A stretch of 64,000 nt of DNA from NCBI RefSeq assembly GCF_023101665.1, contig NZ_CP082161.1, forward strand, positions 6,634,001 through 6,698,000, read 5' to 3'. Under the pieces are notes generated by a model. It was not told the DNA's origin and searched no databases. It saw nothing but the letters and a program-made list of their open reading frames with translations. The stretch comes from Bradyrhizobium sp. 195 (GTDB lineage: Bacteria > Pseudomonadota > Alphaproteobacteria > Rhizobiales > Xanthobacteraceae). Position 1 is the first letter of the stretch; each line of letters starts with the position of its first letter. Positions 43,201 to 52,060 of this stretch are shown piece by piece. Both the position numbers and the translations under genes were made by a program.

Positions 43201-46200
43201 GCGCGGTCGAAGCCGGCCCGCCCATCGATGAAGTCATCGCCCGCGCGGCCTTCGAAGACTTCCACGGTCCCGGGGCCATTGGCGCTGCCGAGCAGTTGGT
43301 CGGCATATCCGGAGCCGACGATGCCGGCAAAGCCAGAGCCCACCAGGGTATCGGTGCCGACCGAACCATTGCCCGTCGCCGAATGCGCGGCCAGATCTAC
43401 GGTCACGCTGCCCGTCGCGTTGACATAAGAGATACGGGTCAACAGCGCACCCAGGCTGTTGGTAGCTCCCGTGATATTGTCGTCACCGCCGCGACCTTCG
43501 AACTCGTTGAAGCCCACATTGGTGCCGGCAATGCCGGTATCGCCCGCAAAGCCGGTCGCGTCGAACGTGTCGGCATGGTCGCTGCCCACGATCCCTTCCA
43601 CATTGGTCAGCGCATCGGTGCCGACGCCCGCACCGGTCACAGTGCCTGCTGCGAGATTGGCGGTGATGCCTCCCGTTGCAGCAATATAGTCGGCGCGGTC
43701 GAAGCCAAGGCCGCCATCGAGCAGATCGTTGCCATCGAGGCCTTTCAGCCGGTCGTTGCCGCCGAGGCCGCTCAGGCTGTCAGCATAAACCGTGCCGACC
43801 AGCGTATTCGCGCTGGCGTCACCGATCAGGTGAACGCCCGGGGCGAAGATGAAGTCGGCAGCCGTGAGGTTCGCCAAAGTCACGTTCTGCAGTGTCAGGC
43901 TGTCGCCGTTGCCGAAATTGATGAACGTGTTCGATCCCTGCTGCGAGGCGATCGCCTGGACGTCGGCGAGGTTATAGATACCTGCGCCCGAAAGGTCGAT
44001 CTTGTCGGCTTGCCCGTGCGAGAAGTCGCCGATGAAATCGGCCCCGCCGCCGCTGACATAAATGAAGGTGTCCGCACCGCCGTTGCCGAGGAAATTGTCG
44101 GCGCCGCTGCCTCCCTTCAGCGTATCGTTGAAGCCCGATCCGGACACGCCGTGCACGCCACCGGTGATGGTGTCATGCCCGACCGAGGCATCCCCACTGA
44201 CGCTGCCGCTAGCGAGATCGACGACAACGCCGCCGGTGGCGTTGGCGAACAGGATCTGCGTGCTGCCGTTGCCGGTGATGACGTCGTTGCCGGCAAGGCC
44301 CTGGAAGGAATTGAAACCGATGAAGCCGGTCGCGTCATAAGTGTCGGCGAAATTGCTGCCATAAACACTGTTGACGCCGGTGAAGGCGTCGTGCCCCGCC
44401 GACGCGTCACCCGTAACTGAGCCGGCGTTCAGGCTGATGGTGACGCCGCTGGTTGCATTCGTGTAGAGCAGCCGCGTGTTACCGTTGCCGGTGATCTGGT
44501 CATCGCCGCCGAGGCCCTCGAACTGGTTGAAGCTGCCGTTGTTGCCGATGTTGAGCGCACCTAGCTGGCCGTAGCCCGTCGCCACATAGGTGTCGGCATA
44601 GCTCGTGCCCTGAATGCCCTCGATCGAGCGCAGCGTATCCGTGCCGATCGAAGCGTCGCCGGTTGCCGTGCCCGCCGCCATGTCCACGGACACGCCGCTC
44701 GTGACCGTGCTGAGGCTGTTGTAGATGGCAACGTCGAAGCCGCCGCGGCCGTCGATGTCATCGTCGCCGCCAAGACCGGTGAAGTTGTTGTTGAAGCTGC
44801 TGCCCAGCAGGGTGTCGGAGAACGTCGACCCCTGCACCGCATTGACGCCGGTGAAGCTGTCGGTGCCTTCGGTCGCACCCGTGGCGCTGCCGACCACCGT
44901 GACCGCATTCGTGGTCCCGATGACGCTGGTCTCGAGGTCGACGCTGACGCTCGAGGCGGCGATCTGGTAGTTCAAGCGGGTCGAGCCGTTGCCGATGATG
45001 GTGTCGTTGCCGCCGGCGCCGGCGAAGTCGTTGAAGGTGCCGGAGGAGCCGACATTGGTCGCGCCGACCTGACCGAACCCGGTCGCATCGAACGTATCGT
45101 CGAAATTGGTGCCGCGAGCGGCCTCGACGTTGCGAATCGTATCCGTGCCGACCGTCGCGTCGCCGTTCACCGTGCCCGCGGCCAGGTGAACATAGATGCC
45201 CGACGTGGTCGTCGTGTCCGAATTGTAGGTGACCTGGTCGTAGCCGCCGCGGCCATCGATATAGTCGTCGCCGCCACGGCCTTCATAGGTCTCGTACGTA
45301 AAGGACGCATTGTCGCTGCCGTAGAACGTGTCGTTGGAGGCAGAACCCCAGATCGTCGAGACGTTGGAGAAGGTGTCGTGGCCGACGGAGGCGTCGCCAT
45401 CCGCGGTCCCCGCCCCGATATCGACCGTGACCGCGCTGGTTGCGCTCAGATAGGACAGCCGCGTGACGGCCTGCCCCAGGGCGTTGAGATCGCCGATGAC
45501 AATATCGTCGCCGCCACGCCCTTCGAACTCACTCTGTCCGGCGGCGGCGCCGGGCAGACCGGTCGAGCCGGTAAACCCGGCCGCATTGAACGTGTCGGCA
45601 AAATTGCTGCCGATCACCCCCTCGATGTTGACGAGCGTGTCCGTCCCGACGCCGGGTCCCGAGGCGGTGCCGGCCGCGAGGTTGACGGCGATGCCGCCCG
45701 TCGCATCCGTGTAGATGGCGCGGTCGAAGCCCAGACCGCCATCCAGGAAATCGCTGCCGCCGAGGCCCTGGAGACGGTCGTTGCCGCCGAGGCCGCTGAT
45801 GGATTCGGCATTCGCGGTTCCGACGAGATCGTTCGGGTTGTCGTCGCCGACGATCGGCGCCGCCGGCGTCCCGAACAGGAAATCGCTCGCCGTCAGACTG
45901 CTCAGATTGACGTTCTGAAGTGTGAGGCCGTCGCCCGAATTGAACGTGATGACGGTATTGGAACCGATCTGCGCCGCATGCGATTGCAGATCGGCAAGGC
46001 TGAAGATGCCGTACACACCGGTCAGATCGATCTTGTCCTGGCCATGGACGAAGTCCTGGATGAAGTCGAATCCGCCACCGGTCGCGTAGACGAAAGTGTC
46101 CGTGCCGGCGCCGCCGCTGAGGAAGTCGTTGCCGGCGCGACCATCCAGAGTGTCGTTACCGACGCTGCCGGAGAGGCTGTCGTTGCTGGCGCTGCCGATG

Positions 46201-49200
46201 ATGGTGTCGTTGAAATTCGACCCCAGAACGTTGAACACGGCACCGGTGATGGTGTCGTGGCCGACCGAGCCGTCGCCGTCGGCCGTGCCTGCAGTGAGAT
46301 TGACATTCACACCACCAGTCGCGTTGCCAAACTGGATCTGCGTGTTTCCGTTGCCGCTGATGACGTCGTCGCCACCCTGCCCCTGGAATGAGTTGAAGTT
46401 CGCGTTGGGGCCGGTGAAGCCCGTTGCGTCATAGACATCGTTGAAATTGCCGCCCATCGCGCTGTTGACACCCGTGAAGGTATCGTGACCCGTCGAGCCG
46501 TTGCCGCTGGCAGTGCCGCCCGCGAGATTGATGGTCACCCCGCTGGTCGCGTTGGCGAAGATGAGGCGCGTATTGCCGTTGCCGGTAATGGCATCGTCAC
46601 CGCCGAGGCCGTCGAACTGGTTGAACGTGCCGTTGTTGCCGACATTGGCCCCGGCCACGCCGTAACCGGTCGCATCGTAAATATCGTCGAAGTTGGTGCC
46701 CTGAATGCCCTCGATCGAACGAAGCGTATCCGTGCCGTTTGACGCATCTCCGGTGACGATACCGGCCGCCATATTGACGGTAATGCTTCCCGTGGTGAAG
46801 AAGATGTTGTTGTAGGATGCCACGTCAAAGCCGCCGCGGCCGTCGATATCATCGTTGCCGGCAAGGCCGGTGAACGTGTCGTTGGTTGCGCCGCCGAGCA
46901 GCGTGTCGTCGAACATCGACGCCTGGACGGCGTTGACGCCGGTGAAGTGATCGGTGCCGACGGATGAATCGCCGGTGGCAATGCCGGTGACGAGGTCGAC
47001 CTGGACTCCGGCCGTTGCGTTGTTGAAACCGAGCCGGGTAAAGCCGTTGCCGGTAATGGTGTCGTCGCCGCCATTGCCGGTGAACTCATTGAAAGTCCCG
47101 TTCGAGCCGGCGTTGACGCTGCCCGAGCCGAAACCGGCGGCATTGTAGGTATCGGCGAAGTTGGTGCCGCGGATCGCCTCGATCCCGCGCAGCGTGTCCG
47201 TCCCGACGGTCGAATCGCCCGTCACAGATCCGGCGGCGAGATTGACGGTAATGCCCGTCGTCGTGTTCGGATCGACGTTGTAATCGACCCGGTCGTAGCC
47301 GCCGCGACCGTCGATATAATCGTTGCCCGCAAGACCCGCATACACCTCCGCGGTGAACATCGGATTGTTGCTGCCCAGAATCGTGTCGTTATACGCAGAG
47401 CCCCATACGCCGTTGAAGCCGGACCCGACGAGCGTGTCGTGGCCCACCGATGCATCACCCTGCGCATAACCAGCGGCGAGATCCACCGTCACCGCCCCAG
47501 TGGCGCTGACATAGGAAACGCGCGTCAGCTCCGCGCCCTGGCTGTTGGTGTTGCTGATGATGGTGTCGTCGCCGCCCTTGCCTTCGAACTCGTTGTAGCC
47601 GACGGGGCTCCCCGGAACATGGGCATCGCCGGTGAAGCCGGCTCCGTTGAACGTATCGGCAAAGTCGCTGCCGATGGCCGCTTCGATGTTGACGAGCGTG
47701 TCCGTCCCTACGCCTGCGCCGGACGCGGTCCCCATTGCGAGGTTGATCGTGACGCCGCCGGTTGCGTCGGTATAGACGGCGCGGTCGAAGCCCGGGCCGC
47801 CGTCGAGGATATCGTTGCCGGAACCGCCGCTGAGATAGTCCTTGCCGGCTCCGCCAAAGAGGATGTCGTTTCCGTCACCGCCGCTGAGACGATCGTTGCC
47901 GTCCTGCCCATCGATCAGATCGTTGCCGCTTCCGCCCGAAAGCACGTCATCGCCAAGCGAGCCGAACAAGGCGTTACCGACCGGGGTCAGCACGGCATCC
48001 TGGACCTGCTGGTCGAGGTTGTCGACGTAGAGCGTCGTGAGTTCAGTCACCGAATCCGGGTCGGAGAAGTCCGTCGCGGCCAATTGGGTGGCGGCCTCGC
48101 CCTGGGCGACCTGACCGGCCTGCGCCAGTTCAGTGACGTTCGTGGCCGACTGAATGCTGTCGTTCGCGGCAGCAACGACCCCCACGACCGTCGCGACAGC
48201 TGCAGTGCTGACGCCGGAGAGCGTGACAACGCTCTGAACGGTATCGGAAGACGCCAGATTGAAGGTCGGCGCGTTGGGAACGGTCTGAGACGCGGTAATC
48301 GCGCCTGCAATGGCTGTAATGACCGCATCCGGCTCCACGCCGACCGCTGACACCTGCGCGACCGTGCTTTGGACCTGGATGGCCGCAGCAAGCACCGCCG
48401 TCGCCGTCGCATTGCCGGTTACGGCAGCGGGCACAGGATCGTACGACAGCAGGTCAATGGGGTTTTGGGGATCAACGGCGAGATCGACGTTGAAAGCGGC
48501 CGCAATGGCGCTGATGGCCTGTTCCACGGTGAGGGGAGTCGCACCGTTTGCCGTGCTGTCGACCAGCGCGACGATCAACGTCGTCAGCGGCGTGATGACG
48601 GTCGATCCCTCCGGCGCCCTGAGCACGCCGGCGACCTGCAATCCCGTCGAGATGTCGACACCGCCGATACTCACAAGCGGACCGGACCCGCCCGCTAAGG
48701 TAAAACTGCCGTCAGCCCGCGTCGTCGTGAACGCCTCGCCTGCGTCGAGCATTCCGTTGTTGTTGGCGTCGGCAAAAACAGTCGCGCCGCCGATATAGCC
48801 GTCGATATCAAGCGCGTTGATCTCGTTGGCACCGGGCGTCACGGCCAGCGAGAGCTCGGCCGAGCTCACCGCCTGATGAAGGCCGTCGTCGGAAATCGCG
48901 GTGATTTTCAGTGTGATCGGATCAGGGCTGCCGACGGCATGGTTCGGAATCAGGACGACGTTCTGAATTGAGTCGCCCGTCACCAGCCAGGTGCCCTCTC
49001 CGATCGCCGCGCCATTCTGGACCGTAAAGCTCGACGGCACCCCCTCGATCTTCAGCGACAAGGCGCTGCTTTGGTCGATCTTACTCGCCGCGATATGGAG
49101 GGTGATGTTTTGATCGGCGGCGCCCGATGAGTCCTGAACGCTCAGATGAGGCGCGTCCTGCGCGCCATGGATGTCAAAGCTGATGTTCTTGGTCGTGCCA

Positions 49201-51041
49201 TCGACGGACTTGACCGTGAAAGTCTCCGTCTTGACCTCGTTGGCGCCGAGATACTGAATTGCGGTGTTGTCGACCGAATAGCTGTAATGGCCATCGGCCA
49301 GCAGCGTCACCGTGCCGAGGTTCCCGGGTGCCGTGATCTGGCCCGCCTGAAACGCCGCCTGATTCTGGTCGGCATCGCTGATCGCGAGCTGGCCAGATGC
49401 GGTGAGCTGACCATCTTCCGTGACATCGTGCTGGGTGAGACCGCCGATATCGGCGGCATCGTTGACGCCGTGAATCGTGAACGTCACGTCCTTGGCGGTG
49501 CCGTCCAGAGCCTTGACGGTGAAGACCTCGTCGCGGGTCTCGCCCTGGCCGAGATATTGCACGAGGCCGTTGGCGACCGAATAGCTGTAGGCGCCGTTGG
49601 TGCCGATCGTCAGCGTCCCGAGATTGCCGGGCGCCGAGACGACGCCGGTCTGGAACGAATTCTGGTTCTGGTCGACATCGTTGATTGACAGCGTGCTCGA
49701 CGCCGTCAGGACGCCGTCCTCGGTGACGTCGTGCTGGGCGGGATTGCCGATCACGGCTGCGTCGTTGGTACCCGTGATGTTCACCACGATATCGCGGGTA
49801 GCGGTACCGTCGGCCGAGGCAACCGTCAGGGTGTCGGTGACCTGCTGTCCTGCGGCGAGCGGATTCGATTTCACGGGATCTAGCGTATAGGTCCAGGCGC
49901 CGGTCGCCGCATTGAACGTGAAATTGCCATAGGTGCCGGCCAGCGAGGCCGGAGCTGCGAAATGGTTTTGGTTATTGTCGACGTCGTGCACCGCAAGCTG
50001 GCCCGACGCGCTGGGATCGCCGACCACGGTTCCGGCCTCGGTCACCGAGATATCCTGGCTCCCGGACACCGTGATCGTGGCCAAGTCGTTGCTGCCGGTG
50101 ATGGTCACGGTGAGCGTCGACGAGCCCGTTCCTCCGTGGTTGTCGGCATTCGTGTAGGTGAACTGCTCCGTCACCTGCTGGCCTGCGGCGAGCGCTTGCA
50201 CGGACGCGCTGGAATTGTTGAGCGTGTAGGTGTAGGCGCCGGTCGCCTTGGTGACCGCCAGTGTTCCATAGGTGCCGACCACGGTGATCGTGGTGCCGTT
50301 GTCCGTGCCTCCCGCCACGGCCGACACGGTGTGGGTGTCGCCGGCATCGGCGTCCGTGTCGTTTGCGAGCAGATTGCCGCTGGCAACGGTCGTCACGTCC
50401 TCCTTGAGGGAGGCGATATCCGCGACTGCAACCGGCGCGTGATTGGTCGGGCCCTCGATGACGACCTCGACCTTTTCGATCGAGACGACGGCCAGATCGA
50501 AGCTACTGAACGCGTAGTTTGCGCTGCCATATCGAGCGATAAGTGCCTGGATTGCCGCAAGATCGGACCTGAACGAAGCCGAGTTCGCGAACTCCTGCGT
50601 GACGACGAGGCGAAGCGTGTCCTGGCCCTTGCCGCCGTCGTAGATATCGACAGAATCCACGTTCTCCGAAACGCGGTAGATCAGGATATCGTTGCCATTG
50701 CCGCCGCTGACGATGTCGGTGCCGGCGCCGCCATCGATGATATCGTCGCCGTTTTCGCCGGCGATCAGATCGTTGCCCGCCCCACCGAGCAGCGTATCGT
50801 TGCCGTTGCCGCCGAGGATGATGTCGTTACCGGTGCCGCCATCTACCGTGTCATTGCCGTTGCCGGCGTCGATGATGTCGTTGCCCGCACCGGCATTTAC
50901 GCTGTCGTTGCCATTGCCGCCCTGAATGAGGTCATTGCCTCCCCCGGCGCCGACGGTATCGTTGCCATTCCTTGCATTGATGATGTCAGCCGAACCGGTG
51001 CCGGTGATTTGATCGTTTGCATTGGTGCCGTTAATGATCAT
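40290..51041 (-). CDS. Giant VCBS/RTX repeat protein (3583 residues)
   Basis: This is one intact frame of 3583 residues without signal peptide. Residues 1-130 are dense RTX nonapeptides (GGxGNDxxx). About 199-634 hold five VCBS-type repeats (ending ITGSND, ITGTND, IHGVND, IHGAQD). About 740-1018 is an SDR-like/B-type region (GGATVFADANNNGMLDAGEA). Three super-repeats follow from about 1088, 1775 and 2450, each with calcium-binding blocks (NEFEGRGGDD, IDGRGGFD). The last 530 residues are a further beta-repeat run ending in an FNFDAGNDRF-like module. It should be a calcium-folded, type I-secreted surface or matrix protein; no transporter gene lies in the window. Unusually the RTX blocks sit at the very N-terminus. 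Confidence 0.93.
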   Translation of the reverse strand: MIINGTNANDQITGTGSADIINARNGNDTVGAGGGNDLIQGGNGNDSVNAGAGNDIIDAGNGNDTVDGGTGNDIILGGNGNDTLLGGAGNDLIAGENGDDIIDGGAGTDIVSGGNGNDILIYRVSENVDSVDIYDGGKGQDTLRLVVTQEFANSASFRSDLAAIQALIARYGSANYAFSSFDLAVVSIEKVEVVIEGPTNHAPVAVADIASLKEDVTTVASGNLLANDTDADAGDTHTVSAVAGGTDNGTTITVVGTYGTLAVTKATGAYTYTLNNSSASVQALAAGQQVTEQFTYTNADNHGGTGSSTLTVTITGSNDLATITVSGSQDISVTEAGTVVGDPSASGQLAVHDVDNNQNHFAAPASLAGTYGNFTFNAATGAWTYTLDPVKSNPLAAGQQVTDTLTVASADGTATRDIVVNITGTNDAAVIGNPAQHDVTEDGVLTASSTLSINDVDQNQNSFQTGVVSAPGNLGTLTIGTNGAYSYSVANGLVQYLGQGETRDEVFTVKALDGTAKDVTFTIHGVNDAADIGGLTQHDVTEDGQLTASGQLAISDADQNQAAFQAGQITAPGNLGTVTLLADGHYSYSVDNTAIQYLGANEVKTETFTVKSVDGTTKNISFDIHGAQDAPHLSVQDSSGAADQNITLHIAASKIDQSSALSLKIEGVPSSFTVQNGAAIGEGTWLVTGDSIQNVVLIPNHAVGSPDPITLKITAISDDGLHQAVSSAELSLAVTPGANEINALDIDGYIGGATVFADANNNGMLDAGEAFTTTRADGSFTLAGGSGPLVSIGGVDISTGLQVAGVLRAPEGSTVITPLTTLIVALVDSTANGATPLTVEQAISAIAAAFNVDLAVDPQNPIDLLSYDPVPAAVTGNATATAVLAAAIQVQSTVAQVSAVGVEPDAVITAIAGAITASQTVPNAPTFNLASSDTVQSVVTLSGVSTAAVATVVGVVAAANDSIQSATNVTELAQAGQVAQGEAATQLAATDFSDPDSVTELTTLYVDNLDQQVQDAVLTPVGNALFGSLGDDVLSGGSGNDLIDGQDGNDRLSGGDGNDILFGGAGKDYLSGGSGNDILDGGPGFDRAVYTDATGGVTINLAMGTASGAGVGTDTLVNIEAAIGSDFADTFNGAGFTGDAHVPGSPVGYNEFEGKGGDDTIISNTNSQGAELTRVSYVSATGAVTVDLAAGYAQGDASVGHDTLVGSGFNGVWGSAYNDTILGSNNPMFTAEVYAGLAGNDYIDGRGGYDRVDYNVDPNTTTGITVNLAAGSVTGDSTVGTDTLRGIEAIRGTNFADTYNAAGFGSGSVNAGSNGTFNEFTGNGGDDTITGNGFTRLGFNNATAGVQVDLVTGIATGDSSVGTDHFTGVNAVQASMFDDTLLGGATNDTFTGLAGNDDIDGRGGFDVASYNNIFFTTGSITVNMAAGIVTGDASNGTDTLRSIEGIQGTNFDDIYDATGYGVAGANVGNNGTFNQFDGLGGDDAITGNGNTRLIFANATSGVTINLAGGTASGNGSTGHDTFTGVNSAMGGNFNDVYDATGFTGPNANFNSFQGQGGDDVISGNGNTQIQFGNATGGVNVNLTAGTADGDGSVGHDTITGAVFNVLGSNFNDTIIGSASNDSLSGSVGNDTLDGRAGNDFLSGGAGTDTFVYATGGGFDFIQDFVHGQDKIDLTGVYGIFSLADLQSHAAQIGSNTVITFNSGDGLTLQNVNLSSLTASDFLFGTPAAPIVGDDNPNDLVGTANAESISGLGGNDRLQGLGGSDFLDGGLGFDRAIYTDATGGIAVNLAAGTASGPGVGTDTLVNIEGVIGSNFADTFNAAGFTGSTGLPGAAAGQSEFEGRGGDDIVIGDLNALGQAVTRLSYLSATSAVTVDIGAGTADGDASVGHDTFSNVSTIWGSASNDTFYGSDNASFTYETYEGRGGDDYIDGRGGYDQVTYNSDTTTTSGIYVHLAAGTVNGDATVGTDTIRNVEAARGTNFDDTFDATGFGQVGATNVGSSGTFNDFAGAGGNDTIIGNGSTRLNYQIAASSVSVDLETSVIGTTNAVTVVGSATGATEGTDSFTGVNAVQGSTFSDTLLGSSFNNNFTGLGGDDDIDGRGGFDVAIYNSLSTVTSGVSVDMAAGTATGDASIGTDTLRSIEGIQGTSYADTYVATGYGQLGALNIGNNGSFNQFEGLGGDDQITGNGNTRLLYTNATSGVTISLNAGSVTGDASAGHDAFTGVNSVYGSNFADTYDATGFIGFNSFQGLAGNDVITGNGSTQILFANATGGVVVDLASGSVSGDASVGHDTITGGVHGVSGSGFNDTLKGGSGADNFLGNGGADTFIYVSGGGADFIGDFSHGQADKIDLSGAGIYNLADVQAIASQQGSNTFINFGNGDSLTLQNVTLANLTAADFIFAPGVHLIGDASANTLVGTVYADSLSGLGGNDRLKGLDGNDLLDGGLGFDRADYIAATGGITANLAAGTVTGAGVGTDALTNVEGIVGSDHADTFDATGFAGDTGIAGTNVGFNEFEGRGGDDNITGATNSLGALLTRISYVNATGSVTVDLAAHSATGNGSVGTDTLVGSGFAGIVGSGYADQLLGSANGPGTVEVFEGRAGDDFIDGRAGFDRADYALDSAAVGGINVQLASGIVTGDAATVGTDTLKSIESVRGSNAADTFNAAGFGGASTNAGSNGTFNEFVGMGGDDNILGNGNTRIAFTNATGAVVVDLLAGTASGDASTDNDTFSGVNAVMASMYNDTIRGSNITTATETFTGLAGDDFIDGRGGFDVISYNNLYFSTGAVTIDFTAGTATGDGSIGNDTFRGIEGAQGTTFNDVFTATNFGAVGFQNGATNNVGNNGNFNQFEGLAGNDTITGNGNTRIIYSSATDAVMVNLQAGTATGGSSIGTDSYVGVNSATGSSLNDTYNAAGFTGVTSAGSFGTFNLFEGLLGNDTITGNGNTRVSYSQASGGGVSVDLSAGTVSGAAGADIITGGVNSVQGSNQVDTLVGSSNNEFFFGGGGGDTINAAGGNDGITGQGGDDMIDGGTGTDMVIFSGTQSQYNVTTSGTIQVQDTVANRDGTDTLTNVEVLQFSDGIVLLSSGTSGSPIDLSTQQFSNAAPVLGTAGDDYLRVGSNIFGHVLNLGAGTGDTVLLNNSFGNGYTLNLSGVENLIGSGKDEFVNLTANANGLVVNLAGGNDQLSLAGGANTLSLIGVEGISGSDFGATPGVNDLLTLTTTVTGLNISLGNGDNTMHLAAGANSFVNIYDVNHVYGTGSDDTLTVTGAIAAANGVAIDLGDGDDTIVFNGNFASFAATGVEHINGNSGDNSVSLTNNVGGIAIDMGGGTDWVSLANGVNSLSINGVENLNGSDFTGNLHPSDDTVTLLNTVSGVSVNLGEGTANVLNLAEGSNSFDNLWNVSLLNGSSSDDILTLQASPAKVIDLGNGNDTLNFNANVYDITVTNVETVNAAANFDRITIGNTSGDTTITAGAGADEIFASAGHDNFRFVGIADSAAGAADTIHNFDAGNDRFTFSGISVAGDHIEYVGGATLLGSNQASAHLQNIGPGNDYLQIDIDGDGASDMDVSLQNATGTLHNGNFLVS
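41930..43704 (-). repeat. Super-repeat unit 3 of the giant RTX gene
   Basis: It starts with LDGGLGFDRADYIAATGGIT. It is shorter than units 1 and 2 because the closing FIxDFxHGQxDKIDL module at the end of the others is replaced by the start of the C-terminal region. Boundaries are approximate. Confidence 0.75.
43705..45729 (-). repeat. Super-repeat unit 2 of the giant RTX gene
   Basis: It starts with LDGGLGFDRAIYTDATGGIA. The period to unit 3 is 2025 bases (675 codons), a multiple of three, so the frame is kept. It carries an extra insertion with SVIGTTNAVTVVGSATGATE, absent from unit 1. Confidence 0.85.
45730..47790 (-). repeat. Super-repeat unit 1 of the giant RTX gene
   Basis: It starts with LDGGPGFDRAVYTDATGGVT and contains the chain of GTDTLVNIE, ADTFNGAGF, NEFEGKGGDD and further blocks that recur in units 2 and 3. 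The period to unit 2 is 2061 bases (687 codons), measured on the shared word GCGGTCGAAG (47781 and 45720). Confidence 0.85.
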
Positions 51042-52060
51042 GGAGATTCATCTTTCTCGATATGGCAACAGGCATTGCTCGCGAGCGCGCGGAAGCGGCT
51101 TGCGTTGTGCGGATGGAGAAATCTTCAATCGTCGAAAGCGGAACGCGATATGGACGCGACGCGTGACGTCGTGCGGTCGCTCATGGTGAGCCCCCTCCCG
51201 TAACCTTGTCGATTTTTCAGGTTCGCCGTCAGCCCAACGGCGCGAGTTTGAAATGATGTGGTCTTGTTATTGTGCGACGCCTTGCCCCGTTGCCAGGCGT
51301 CGCCTGAATTCTCGAAGACGAAATTCCGACCGTCGGAAAAACTTTTCTGATAATTGCAAATTGTTTCCATTGTTGCGCGACTGCGTCAAGGCAGCACAGC
51401 TGCTAACCTTAAGCTGGATGTGAACCGAACGGTGCAGCTGCGAAAGCGCATGTCCCCGATCTGCGATCGGGCGCGATTTCAGCAAACCGGGGAGTCGGTG
51501 CTCTGCCGGACTGCAGCACAACAAGAGCTGGAACGAAGCGATCGCCCTGGCCGTGAGGCTCGTCCCGACGAGATCGCCCAAGCTGCCGAGCAAATGAGCT
51601 ACCACCGCTGATAGCATCGGTTCAGGATTTGAGGCTCGTCGCGCTGAGTCACATGCGACACTCTGACGCATCCAGATTTCCCCGCGGATCGACATCGGGA
51701 GGAGAAAACCAACACCGAAACTCACCTGGCTCGCGCAGAGCAACGTCATCTCGATTCCCGGAAGGAAGATTATTCCTCCTCCATGGAATAGCGCCGGCAC
51801 GTTTTGACGCATGACCCGAATGGGTCATCCGGGCCCAGCTAGCCCCCTCCGCCGGGACTATGTCGTTAGACTTTGGTCGAGCGCCATTTTTCAGGAAAAA
51901 CAGGCAAAGGGGGCTTGCGTCGCGCCGCCTGCTCGCGAAGCATCACGGTCAGGGAAACGCGTCGGAAAGTCCCCAATGTCAGGGGGGGTGTCTGCATGGC
52001 ATTCAGCGCAAACGCGCGTTGGCTTGCAGCGATGACCAGCTCAGCGGAGGGGGACCGCTC
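51042..52060. other. Divergent intergenic region, no gene seen
   Basis: One kilobase lies between the giant RTX gene and the LuxR-type regulator. Long minus-strand frames here (for example 51267-51812) look like random translation. The size and divergent arrangement suggest a control region for the RTX gene, with AT-rich patches around 51330-51380. Confidence 0.5.

Noticed and set aside
40290..51041. Short regularly spaced repeats that could suggest a CRISPR array
   Set aside because: The repeats are codons for GGxGxDxxx calcium-binding units inside one long reading frame. They vary in sequence and have no unique spacers.
40968..51203. Long plus-strand open frames opposite the giant RTX gene (40968-42164, 43296-44420, 45186-46391, 49962-51203)
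   Set aside because: They are antisense shadows of repetitive GC-rich coding sequence. Their products are low-complexity Arg/Asp/Val strings with no start signals.
51267..51812. 181-residue minus-strand frame in the spacer before the LuxR regulator
   Set aside because: No ribosome binding site, mixed composition and no domain; looks like chance open frame in GC-rich DNA.
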